Below, piece after piece: positions 10,240 to 20,968 of a stretch of 25,736 bases of DNA. The notes below the pieces were generated by a model. It worked only from the letters and a program-made list of their open reading frames with translations, made no database searches and was not told the origin of the DNA. The first letter of the stretch is position 1. Each line of letters starts with the position of its first letter. This stretch comes from Pezizomycotina sp. ARF18. Lineage: Eukaryota; Ascomycota. Both the position numbers and the translations under genes were made by a program. The DNA is taken from assembly GCA_002224055.1 (NCBI GenBank), contig AZLU01000360.1, forward strand, positions 1 to 25,736, written 5' to 3'.

Positions 10240-11475
10240 TTACTTCCAGATTTCAAATCCTTCATCATTATCCCAGCGGCTTCCGGTTGTAGCGTAATGA
10301 CAACGACAGATCTCCCTCAACTGCGGCCTCGTCGGTCGCGAGTACCTTGAACGCCGTTCCTGCATAAACGTATACTCATCCTTTTTCGGATCATCCGATG
10401 TCTGTAACGTAGCTGCACCTATCCCAGACCCAGCCGTCATCCGGTCTATTACGAACCAGTAATATACCATTCGAGTAGTGAAGCGCGGCTGCTGATCGGA
10501 CGCAAAACTCCAGACCATCTTCGTCCTAACCGTCTTACCAACGACGGCGTATGTACTAATCGCATCTTCAATGCATGTATGAGCGGATGCGATAGGGGCC
10601 ACAATTAAGGGATACTCTAGAATTCTACCCCAAAGCGGTTCAGCCCGAGCTGCTAGACCTCAACCTGACCAGAGAACAGCTGCGTGTGCTGGAATACCGA
10701 TGTGCGCGGCAACATTTCCATCCCGGCGAAGAGTGCTCGTTTGAGGTCGGAGAAAACGTGTAATTCTTCCGAACCTTCAAGAGTTGCAACTCGACTTCGA
10801 GTTGCGACTACGCGGGCTTCATTAGGAATGAGCACATAAAGTCGGGATCTTGTGATGTGTGCGTTTCCCAGTCGCTGCGCCAAATCTGTTCCGCGATGCT
10901 TGTGGTCGAGGGCTGTAGCCGCTTGTGTCTGTAAGTAGAGTATTCGAATAACTTCAGAGTACCATGCGCGTGAAGGACGCCGTCGTCCAGTCGTATACGC
11001 ACATCGCCAGCTAGCGCTCGGATTCTTCCCGCGATTTGCCCGACCGGACGGCTCGCCGTCAGAGCAGTTGTACGTATATACCCCTTTTTGACCATACCTC
11101 GATGTACGACGCGTCGGCGGAGGATATCGATGGAATGGTTTCAGTTCGCCGCGGGCAGTCTGGTAAGGGCAGAAACTGACGCATCGGAAAGCGTAAAGTG
11201 AATTTTCCACCTCTCGATATCGTGAGCGATAATTCCAGAACATTGCGTTTCTCGTCGCGTTTGTGGTATACATCAGCTTCTAACCATTGGCGTCTAAGAT
11301 CATATACCTTTTCCATCCGGTTCCACTGATAAATCGATCTCTGTTATGTCTAGGAACCCTGTTCGACGACGTGAAGCCTGTGCGATGCGCCATCGCCGCC
11401 GCGGGTATCTCGTAGTGATAATGCATCGCTGAAGCGAAGCGCAAAAGGAGTCGAGATTTCAACGAACTTCCACAT
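10240..11475 (-). pseudogene. unidentified coding-like block, frame-broken
   Basis: The minus strand is unusually open here, with overlapping runs of 120, 206, 95 and 85 codons in different frames and a GC content above the flanks. A possible start is ATG at 11475 (MWKFVEISTPFALRFSDAL). It is followed by VYDLRRQWLEADVYHKRDEK, GGKFTLRFPMRQFLPL and AGDVRIRLDDGVLHAHGTL. Later pieces are LKRALFAGMEMLP, MVYYWFVIDRMTAG and VLATDEAAVEGDLSLSLRYN, with a stop at 10240-10242. Alternating hydrophobic/charged stretches suggest a beta-rich protein of about 400 residues, but I cannot name a family. The pattern of frame changes is the same as in the recognised neighbours, which is the main reason to treat it as one damaged gene rather than chance ORFs. 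Confidence 0.45.
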
Positions 11476-12215
11476 CGTGCATGATCTCGTGGCTAGCAAC
11501 TCTCCCTCGCAAATAAACGGGGAGACGGCGCATTTTTAGAGAAATTCGGCCCCCTGAATTTTGTTAGGAGCGATCGCGCGATCAAATTAATGTTAAGCTT
11601 GGAATTATACCCAAGCCTCTCGTGGGAAAGTGCTAATACTCGATTTGTCCTTAAATTCCCGGTCTATCTCCCATCGGGAAATAGGTACCTGACGTCGGGG
11701 CATCCACTAATGCCAGTCCCAGTGCACGAGAGTAGATCATTCGACATCAAGGAAAAGAAACCTGCTCGTGGTTTCAGCTAGTATTGAATTTAAGTATTGC
11801 TCGTAATCAGTTGAACAAGACAATTCGCTTTGATTTTTTAAATAAACTATTCATATAAATGCCAGAAGAGCACAGGGGGTATTAAGGAAGAGCAGAATGT
11901 GCTTTCCGCAAATTGTCTGAATATACTTTTCGTTGAAAACAGCAAATGATCCCCCTGGCTCGTTCATGAACACCTATCAGCAGGCAAATAATAGCATGAG
12001 AAAAGTCATGAATGAATGAATCGGTTAGAAAGCTTGAAGACTTCAAGGGGAAAAATCAAGGTCTCGGATCGCTAAAATTGACTCCCCTGAGCACCCTAAG
12101 CCGCTAGCGCGAAGTATCGCCCGAACGATACAAACTATGTTCCCTAAAGGTTAGCATTTTAGCAGCTATATCGTGAACTCCGGTTTCCGACCGTGTATAA
12201 AGTACCTATAGTAAA
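11476..12215. other. intergenic, no gene seen
   Basis: One open run of 63 codons on the plus strand (11590-11781) is unrecognised. A perfect 12-bp palindrome of GATC and CG steps lies at 11572-11583. From about 11790 the stretch becomes AT-rich with stops in all frames. Confidence 0.35.
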
Positions 12216-14459
12216 TCATCTCGCAGTTAGAGGGTCAAGAATGAGAAATATGTGAGGGTTCCGTTGGACCTTCAAAACTAGGGAAACGTACACAGGCATG
12301 TACATGTGAATCTTGGGATTGAGTAAATCTTTCTTGGCCGCATTGATGATGCTAGAGCTTCCTCGATGACATCCCGAGCACGTTGATGAAAAGAGCAAGT
12401 GAATAGGATTCAACGGCGTCGTATATCTGTGTCGATGTACTTCTTATTAGAAGATCATATTGCATTTAATTGAATGGTATTAGTCCGAGTAAACAGGTAA
12501 GTCTTCAGGGCGTACGTTTAGCAAATGGTATTTCCCTATCTCCCTCAATTTCTTATCTGGATTGCCAGAAGCCCTTGGTTAGATTTTGGGGAGGTCTTCG
12601 GAATTATCAGTAGCATGAACAGAGCATACTGCTGGCCACGGCCGATCGGTATCTTGAGAACCATCTGTTCCACGTCCATGAAACCTGCATCTTCTAACAT
12701 CCCTTTCATCAAGCTGGTCGAGGAGAACTGTAATCCTGCTTTATCCGCGGCTTCGTAGAACTTTTCCATGGATTTGTTCCATGCGCAGTCCGGCGGGATC
12801 GAGTCGTCATCCGAGTAGAAGTGCGAGGGACATTCTTGGAGCTCGAGGTAGCCGCCAGGCTTTATATGACTTTGACGGCAAAGTAGCATGCGATGAGTAT
12901 CGGAAGTAACGGAAATAGTCTTTCAGACGAGTCAATGCCGTGAGAAAAGGTTAATAGAGACTACTCAAAAGACTGGCAGATGATTTGCTCCAATCCTTGA
13001 TTCCAGCTGCGATTATATCTTGTTAATATTCTAAGATCCGATTATCCAAGTGCCTAGTACCAGACAATAGTCATAGAAAGATCTTACCTAAGTTCCGTAT
13101 GTGAACGAGATCAAACTGCTCTTCGCGAACGTCCACTCCTCCTCGCAGTCCGCAATCTGAAACTCACAATTGGAGGGACCATTCTGGCTGGATCGCGGAG
13201 ATATCGGTACCGATGACTTCTGCGGAAGGGTACATGCTGTAGCGCTAGTTAGTATCGGAGATGCGGTAATTTAGGTCGTGAGGTTGAATACTCCGCAACG
13301 TCCATAGCCCATAGACCTGTTCCTGTGCCAACGTCTAGTCTGTGCGGAAGTTAGGTATAAAATATCGGTATCGCTAGAACTAGATTTAAGTTAAGACATT
13401 TTAGAAAACTACTCACATACGATGGGGGTTTGTTCCGATCGGAGCCCTGAAAAGCTCGCCGTCGAGGAGAAGGAGGAAGACATGATGATGTAAATCCAAC
13501 CTGAACAGTCCCTTCAGTCTTAATTGCCTCCAGAATCAAACTCAGTTTGCGCTCTTGAATTTACCGTTCTTGTTCTTTCTGTCGAAGAAGTACATAATTA
13601 GCGTGGCGCTTGGAATGGAAGATTCAGGTATTAGCGGCAGGTGTACCTCGTCGTTTGGTAGTGCCCAATTGGAGTCGCTGCCGCTAGACATGCCATCAGC
13701 CCTTATACACTCGAAATAGCATTTGTGAGTTTCAGTAATCTCTATATTCCGCGCTTCGCCACGGACAGTTGGATAATCACAAGAAAGGGAATAATTTCTA
13801 CCTACCGGAAAGCATGATACCTCCTCCGTTCAGATACCGGTAATTAAAGATCTCCGCTGGCAGGTGTCCGTATCCGTCTCTTCGCCGAACCGTAAACTTC
13901 ATCATGGTATATCTCGTCTGTTTCACCACCACTTCTGATTCATTAGCCTGTATCGGGGTCTCGTCAAAGTGCTCAAGCGTCGGGCTAAACGGCGGGGGAT
14001 GTGTTGCGGACACGCTGTCGGAGATGTGCCTGTTGTATCGAGAGTGTCTTCGGGGTGATCCGGAGGATCCCGTTGTCTGTGAAGCACCGCGCTCGTTCGA
14101 GGTGAGGAAGAGGAAGACTGGTGAGAGTGCGTAGGGGACGCGAGCGGTATCCTGAAGTCATCGGTGGGCCCTGTTGCGTTGGGTCCTGTGTGAACCGTGA
14201 GGTAAGTCTTGAGCCACTCGCTGTCGTGCTTATGTCGCTGAGACGAACCCCGCGCCTTCGGCCGCCCCGGAAGGAATTGACGCGAGGTTTCGTGAGACTC
14301 GGAAGGATCTCGGTCGACCGGCATGTGATTGGCGCTAGACTTGCTTAAGTGTTGTATATTTGGCGATGTTATAGGGGCCAAATGAGCGATATCGATTCGT
14401 TCTGTAACCGCGGGTGTAATAGGTTCGTCAAAGCCTTTAAATAAGGTCCAGAATTCCAA
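12216..14459 (-). pseudogene. LaeA-like SAM-dependent methyltransferase (copy 1), intron-containing, frame-broken
   Basis: This is a class I Rossmann-fold methyltransferase of the LaeA-like group, some members of which influence secondary metabolism; the substrate is unknown. After a long Ser/Pro/His-rich N-terminal part (14459 to about 13930) the domain reads YLNGG near 13825, then DLHHHVFLLLLDGELFRAPI (about 13495-13435). SAM motif I is DVGTGTGLWAMDVA (about 13333-13292), followed by YPSAEVIGTDISAIQPEW and a FDLVHIRN-like segment. Next are IIAAGIKDWSK and IKPGGYLELQECP (about 12865-12825), KGMLEDAGFMDVEQ and NPDKKLREIGKYHLLN. The C-terminal part reads SLALFINVLGMSSRK and LLNPKIHMYMPVYVS. 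Introns with good ends fit at 13340-13416 and 13237-13291, the latter with a CTAAC branch site. Others are likely near 13020-13085, 12868-12955, 12583-12640 and 12395-12510. Frames shift repeatedly between motifs. The 14459 start is only the first ATG of an open run. Confidence 0.88.
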
Positions 14460-14495
14460 TTATCTACCTCAGATCCGGAAGCGTCGCTAGTCAGC

Positions 14496-14525
14496 GATCC
14501 TTGTTCAGTCCTTTGGACAAGGATC
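14496..14525. repeat. 11-bp inverted repeat with 8-bp loop
   Basis: GATCCTTGTTC pairs with GGACAAGGATC across an 8-base spacer; ten pairs are Watson-Crick and one is a G-T. It lies just upstream of the first methyltransferase gene on the minus strand. It may be a chance hairpin or a binding site in that gene's promoter. Confidence 0.35.
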
Positions 14526-17512
14526 AAGTAAACAGTGGGTATCGAGAAAACCTATTACCACTTTGCGATGTGGTCTTATCCATTTCCCCTCATTCATATT
14601 ATCTTACCGCCCTATTTATCCCACAACTAACAAGTGTGTTCAACGAAGAGTAATTAGAGGAATCTTCAAAGTGGGTCGAATAGCGGATCGATTTACTCGC
14701 GCAAATGTCTTCAGCAAGTAATTATTGTGGCTGCAGGATGCATGACGGAGAACTTGTGTCGGTATTGGTGAATCGGGTTGTTCATAAGCAAGAAAAGTAT
14801 TTCCCTCAAACAGGATAGAACAGGCTGGCGGAGACTTTAAAGAGACCGGGGAAACGCCACCGAGTCTATGATTTCATCTATTTGAATTTTGAACTACTAG
14901 ACTGGAGGGGTTTCTAGGTCCGCTCATGGCACTCGGAGGAGACTTGGAGAATCATCTATTTTCTCTAACTGAGCGAAACCGTGAACGTTGAAAGTGGAGC
15001 CAGTGAAAGACGCATCACAAAATGACATAAATGCTGCTTGGCTTGTGCCCGACCTGTCCCTGCCGATCGTTATCAGGCAGTTTTGTCCGAGTCAACAGTT
15101 AGTAAACCCGCCCACCTGGAAGCTCCGATCGAATCAGCGGATATGTATAATTTTCGTGGAGATCATGAATAATTTTTTACTAGGTTTATCCTGAGGGCTT
15201 AGGCTTGAGGTCTAGACTGATATCAACATGCAGCAAAAGTAAAACATTTTATCCCTGTTTGAATCGTGAAGAAATCCTCTGAGGTTAGGAATGAGCTAAG
15301 ATCCATTTCGAACAGATTAAAAATCTTTCACCCGGGTGGTGACGTTCACTCTCAGTCAACATGCTGACAGTGACAGAATGCCCCCACCTGGAGGGCGGTT
15401 ATTTAGTATATCCTTATACACGGCACCTTTTGTCGAATTCAGTTCTTCGAGGCCTCGGGGGATCTCTTAACGGCTATGTATCACTTGTGCTCGGCTTCGC
15501 CGACGTGAACATGAGAACCTAGAAGCAGCCGCAAAACAACCGCGTCTAAGAATTGCTAGGTTCTATCAGGTGATCTATCCTGATACACCTCAAACCCGAG
15601 TCAGAGAGCTTATTGGCGAGGAAGCGGACAGGCTTATAGGCACTTGGTTCGTCCGATAATGCCACCGTCTGACTTTTGGATGCTCCCATCCAGCCATTGC
15701 AAACTCACGTTATGATAGCTTAAAAGTCTTCGGTACTTCCTTGAGTACTATCAACAATATAGCCGAGGAGAGGCATCGTACATGATAAATCGACCCAGGT
15801 TTACGTATTTAGGCATCATAATGCGGGAATCACGTTCCCCGAAAATGGCCACATAAAAGCGTAGGATTGCAGACAACCCTCTTCTAAGTACGCAGTGAAG
15901 AACGAAGTAAACAGGGTTCTGATTCCTGAGAACGCGTCTTGAATACCCAAACTTCCTCCTTGCCAGTGCACCGCGATCTATGTGTAGTGGTTTGCGTCAT
16001 CATCCTCGAGAGCTCTTCGTCTAATATTGAATCAGACGTGTCTTCTGGCGAATCAAGAAAAAAATCGAAAATTAGTAAATAACCGCGTTAATTTAACTAA
16101 TATACCTATGTAATTGGAAACGTTAATGTGAAATATCCACAAAAACCAATGCACTTCAATTACCGTGCTTCCGACCTTATTACTTTTACAAATATACGCT
16201 TGGAACGCCGGGAAATGGATACCTCCAACCTTTGATTGAGTGTAAAAAGAATGCGGAAATTCACAAAAACGTCCTCTTCTACGATTGTGTAACGTTCTGT
16301 ATATGGTCGGAAGTGCCTTGTTCGACTAACTGGCTTTTCTTTCTTTGGATCTAGGAAACTATATGTCGGGTAGGCAGATGGAGGGCTAGGGTATACAGGA
16401 GGGCCGTCGCCGTTAAGCCACACTAGCCTTCGTCCGGCGATTGCTATTAACGCGACTGGTTCCAGGTAAACCCAATAACTTCACAAATATCATGGAAGAT
16501 CCATTAAACATGAACCCTAAGCTACTAGTAATGCATGTTAAAGTATCCAGCCTATTAATTCTGTTCCTGTAAACGTAACGAAGCCTTATGCCGCCTCGAG
16601 AATCCACAAAACGAAAAACAACGCGGCGGAAGTCAGCAAGCGACGCAACGATGGCAAAGCCACGTGGAGAGAAAGCCTACAACCTTGGGCCCTCTTGCAA
16701 TGCAAGATTATATTAGGGTTGATGGGCCTGGTGGCCGAAACACGCATCCGAAAACGGGTTAGTCGAACGATCTCCGGGTCACTCGCCCCTTACCACTGTC
16801 TAAGGCACCAAAACACACATTGGAGCGCAAATACCACGACAACTTGCCCAAGGGTCGAAGTCACGGCGGTCTGGCCGGGCGAGGATGTCATACTGTATGA
16901 CCTTGGACTCCTATCATCATCAACCACATTTTCCATTTCTTCAACCATGCAGATCAGCAAAGAGCTGAGCGCTAATGTACATTTTCCTTGCTTTGCAACA
17001 CCGAAAGCTAAAGACACGCAGCTTTATTGACGATACTAGAGATATTTGACTACAGAGTGGACAGACGTAATTGAGGCCGCCAACTGTAGTGATTAAGCCA
17101 GACTGATGAGCTACTCGTACCCATTGAATGTATGCGAATAATGGATGGGTTTAGTATTAAGGCCTTCAAAATTTTTAAAATATTTTCAAAGATTCTCTCC
17201 TATTTAGCGCCTACGTCTTTTGATCGGCTCGCTCGCATCTGCTTTTGCTTCTAAGGAATAATGAATCAATTCCTCCGGATACCATACCGGAATAGAGTAT
17301 GATCCAGCCAAGTCTCTTTGAGATAAGAACAAATGTGACGGAGGATTCTATATTCAAGAATGGCTAGAGAATATGAACTTGTCTTCAATTTGCTTTATTA
17401 TCTTTACGACCCGGGTATATATCGTATTATAATGTATACGCATAATATATTCACTAAGAAAGCATATTCCTACGCGTTTTATAGTACAGAACATGTTCGT
17501 TGACTATTTAGA
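14526..17512. other. 3 kb without an identifiable gene
   Basis: Several short open runs exist (plus 14988-15194 and 16695-17030; minus 16160-16423, 16413-16607 and 16790-17017), but none carries a motif I recognise. The overlap of two minus runs at 16413-16423 in different frames could be one more shifted frame. The parts 16060-16150 and 17160-17500 are AT-rich and non-coding in appearance. One 63-codon coding-like stretch is listed separately. Confidence 0.3.
15471..15659 (+). other. open, coding-like stretch without ATG, unidentified
   Basis: The frame is open for 62 codons from 15471 to a TAA at 15657-15659, with no ATG in it. It reads as a charged, helical-looking protein segment that includes RIARFYQVIYPDTP and RVRELIGEEADRLIG. 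The amino-acid mix (Arg/Glu/Leu-rich, few rare residues) looks more like real coding sequence than chance. It could be an internal exon or a frame-broken fragment. I do not recognise the family. Confidence 0.3.
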
Positions 17513-17836
17513 TTATTGGTATGTTTCAATATGAAGATCGAGCGAAGGAAGCACAATAGAGAAAACATGGGGCCCTTGCCCATTGTGTGTCTCCCTCCAA
17601 GGCGCAAACTCTGCTAAAGCGCTGAAGTATGGATTCATTTTACTGGTATAAAGAAAGGAAACGATCAATGATATCACCAAAACACCATAGAAGTCCGAAA
17701 TGTAATATTGAAAGAGAGTACGAAAAGGAAGGAAAAGAGACAGGACGAAACATGCAGAATAAAAGTATCGCAAGCAAGCAACAATGAGAAATCTCTGCTT
17801 CTCTGCTTCTGTAAAATCCTTTTGGCACCGCTTCAC
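17513..17836 (-). other. 107-codon open frame with two hydrophobic stretches, doubtful gene
   Basis: The frame runs from ATG at 17836 to a stop at 17513, starting 45 bp beyond the end of the second methyltransferase on the same strand. Two hydrophobic segments are visible (SACFVLSLFLPF and GVLVISLIVSFLY). The underlying DNA is purine-rich on the plus strand, which by itself yields Phe/Leu/Ser-rich translations on the minus strand. It is therefore more likely 3' flanking sequence than a gene. Confidence 0.15.
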
Positions 17837-17880
17837 CGGATAGAGCCAGTGCCATTATGAATGATTCCGGTCTGACCTCT

Positions 17881-18871
17881 TCAAGCGTTCAAAGGCTTGA
17901 ACGTAGACGGCATGACCTTCATGTACTTATGATGCTTCTTGTTCTTCAGGTCCTCGTGCCATTCTTTGATGAGCTTTTGCACTTCCTCTTGTCTTCCCGA
18001 TCACTGCGTGTAGATGAACACGCTCCAACCTTCCATTCCCTGCAACATGTTCACGAGCATGAGCGCTCCCATTTCCTTCAGTTCCTTCTTCTTGGGCCAG
18101 TACCGATCGGCACGGGTAGCTCTCAGCTTGTACGTCGCCATGTCAAAGCCCGCTGCTTCCATCATCGGCATGAGCCTGCGTACGGCTCGAGCGTCTGCCC
18201 GGCCTTCTCCATCGCGTCGCATATATCCGTCATCCATTGCGCGATCGGCGTATTCGGCGGGAGCGTCCCATCGTCGCAGTAGATCTTCACGTCCTCGCCG
18301 ACGACTTCGATCCAACCGCCCGGCTTTAACACCTTGAAGCACTCCCGCATCATGTGTCCCCAATCTTTAACTCCGCCGTGGATGGCGCGGATGTGGACGA
18401 AGTCGAAGGAGTTCTTCGTAAACGTGAAGTCGTCGTTGAAGTCATCTATCTGGAACGGCAGTTCTTTGGAACCCAGCTGGGCTGGATCGGTGCGATGTCC
18501 GTGCCAACGACCTCGGCCGACGGGTGGGCGTCAGCGAAGTCGATGGCCCAGAACCCGTTCCCGCACCGAGATCCAGAACCCTCTGGGGTTGTCGCCGATT
18601 GGTGCGACGTAGAGCTTCTTGCCAAGCAAGCGGTAGTAGATCTCGTGAAAAATGTCGAATTGCTCGCGTTGAGCCTCGTCGAGGGAGACGATGTACGTTC
18701 CTTTGGGTCATAGGCACGGCCGTTGAGGTACCGGTAGCGCGTCACGTAAGAGACAAGGAGTCGGTAAGGGAGCCGGCTTCAGTGCTGTAGATAGATTCTA
18801 AGTCGGAGACGTCTGTCCCCGAGGCAGACCATCGGTATCGGCTTCGAATGCTGGCTGCGGTTGCTGCTCAT
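17881..18871 (-). pseudogene. LaeA-like SAM-dependent methyltransferase (copy 2), no introns evident, frame-broken
   Basis: Reading from ATG at 18871 (MSSNRSQ...), an acidic Ser-rich leader ([17 protein letters not shown]) leads to [11 protein letters not shown]. The next parts are [20 protein letters not shown] and [11 protein letters not shown] motif I is split over two frames: [10 protein letters not shown] in one and [20 protein letters not shown] in the next. Then come [33 protein letters not shown] and VLKPGGWIEVVGEDVKIYCD. The later parts are GTLPPNTPIAQWMTDICDAM, RRLMPMMEAAGFDMATYKLR and WPKKKELKEMGALMLVNMLQ, ending with KLIKEWHEDLKNKKHHKYMK. The stop is taken at 17881-17883. The length of about 330 codons is normal for the LaeA-like group. 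Unlike copy 1, no intron is needed to connect the motifs, so the two are not a recent tandem duplication. Several single-base shifts break the frame, but the residues read are highly typical of the family. Confidence 0.92.
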
Positions 18872-20968
18872 TGTGATATATGCTCGATTCCAGGGAAACT
18901 TATCCTTCTAGAGGATAGGTTTTCGTAATTTTATGGGGTATGTGTATATGATTGTCTTTTATAACAGGAGACAAGGGGGCATAGAACCGGGATAGGGCAC
19001 GTTGAACTGTATGAGTGCTTTATTCTCCGTTGACTGAAAACGGATCTTGAGTCCTTCGAGTAAAGGCTTTCGACGATGATATATTATCGATAATGAGAGC
19101 CCTTTCGAGGCTACTTAAGAGGTTTCAGATATCTGGAGGTCAACTTACGTACCACGTAGCATCGAAAAATATCAAAAGGAGGGGAAACAAACGGTGCCGA
19201 ACTCCAGACGGGTGTTCACTAACTACAATGCCACAATGACTAATCTGCAGCCATGCAGCTGTCTGTGTCTTCAAAAATTTGCGGCGGACAACGCGGGAGC
19301 TCTCAGGGTCTGTGTATGTACTAAGTTGAATCCTCCTCATGCCTCACTCGTCACAGTGGCCTGATGAGAAATAGTCGGCAACGGAGAAAGGGTTTGCTCA
19401 CAGTTGATAATGGGCTCGGCGAGTGGGGCCGAGAGCCCATGATTTGTTCGACGAGAGAAAAAAGCTTGCAAAGCATTAAAACCGCAATAAAAAAGATCAA
19501 AACCATTCTAGTTAGTGAGCTTTTTTCCTTGCGGTAAGCGTGATCGCTAGTATATCACACGTCCGTACGAATCAGATAAAGAATACGACCCTTATAGGCT
19601 GCTAGCATAGGCTCAATTTTCTGCAAGATGTTAGAGGAGTAACAAATAATCGACGAAATGTATGATATACGATCGATGTTGGGCTCGTTGATATCTTGTG
19701 CAACCATTAATCTTTTATTTCAACTCCAAACCCGGTGCCATGTCCTTGGGTCTATAATATTCGACCCGGCACCTTGGTTATCTGTCCGCTTTCGTTTTCC
19801 AAAGAGAGGGTAAGAGAAAAGGAATAGAGCGTGTTGCTTTACTAGCAAACAGCCATTGTGGTAGATAAAATAAACCGTTCTCTCGGCAATCCCCAGATTC
19901 CGCAGCAACGCCACCGCTACACTTGTGACCACTCACGCTACGTTTGGAGCGGAGTTGGACAATCGGGATAGAGGTAGAGGAATTTAATTTTTAAAGTCTT
20001 ATTACTGCGAGGAATACTAAGCAATAGAACTATAAGTTAATCGCCTATACCCTTTACGAACATCGGTAATTTCCCCATGCATTTTCGAGAATATAGAGAC
20101 CGCAAGGGCCTTGACAGTAAACGTATTCTCTCGCAAGAATATAACTATAACATTTGCTACAGACTACAGTGTATTTATATCATCTATATATTGTGGATAT
20201 TTCTCAGATTCTTATACCTGTGTTCTATAACAATAGTAATCCAGTCGTCCAATAGTGGCCTTAATCCTTTGCATTGTTCCTTTTTTGGGAAACCTAAAGT
20301 CACCCACCTCCAATGAGAAGGCAAACGTTTCTGCGTTATTTTATGTATTACAGTGTATGTATTACAGGGTAACTCGTTCTGGATCGCGAATTCTATTGCC
20401 ATGTGGTCGTGCGTTGAGGGCCGAGACAATTCTGTAATGAGGCTGCAGCTGTTGGAGTATTTACCGCGAGAATGTAAATGCATGCGATGGTGGTCTCTAC
20501 GTACTTAGTTGCCCAATTTTCTCAAAACATCAGCATGCCAAATATAAGGAGCTTCAGACTAAAAGGTCCAGCAATTTGGAACACCCGCAGGAGCGACAAT
20601 TTGCCATTCCCGGATAACTAGAAGTTATAATAGCATGTATTTTTGAATAACAGTAATATTGCGATCTGGGTATAATGCTGCATTCCTGTACCAGGCCTGT
20701 TCCCAGTCCGTTTTTCTCAAAAAATTAAAATTTATATATATGCAAATATGTTGACTTCTCTGAAACCGTCGAAAATCCAACTCAAACCGCAAAACAAGAA
20801 TTTCTTATGGCCATTCTACAGGGCACTACCTTACACCAGGACTGGTGCCCGTCTCCTCATCCTCCACTCTTACGGTTTCCGTCGTAACTTGGGTAAGCTC
20901 GACGTCACATCGCTGGCTTTCGTAAGTTAACCTCTGCCTAGATTTCTCCACGGTTATAGTGGTCCGCG
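18872..20968. other. 2.1 kb without an identifiable gene
   Basis: Short open runs at 19140-19340 and 19720-19932 (minus) and 20077-20316 and 20748-20930 (plus) show no recognisable motif. The plus strand near 20830-20910 reads Ser/Thr/Val-rich in one frame (PVSSSSTLTVSVV) and is followed by a GTAAGT, which could be the tail of another Thr-rich protein. Two small repeats are visible: an imperfect inverted repeat at 19410-19440 (ATGGGCTC/GAGCCCAT outer arms) and a 12-bp direct repeat TATGTATTACAG at 20342-20353 and 20356-20367. Confidence 0.3.

Noticed and set aside
16160-16607. Two overlapping minus-strand ORFs (87 and 64 codons) as a new gene
   Set aside because: They join in different frames and give no recognisable motif; there is no start context or intron evidence, so support is too weak.
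18014-18713. Plus-strand ORFs over the second methyltransferase (up to 119 codons)
   Set aside because: They are shadows of the minus-strand gene, whose motifs are unmistakable; the plus translations are Arg/Ser-rich and without motifs.
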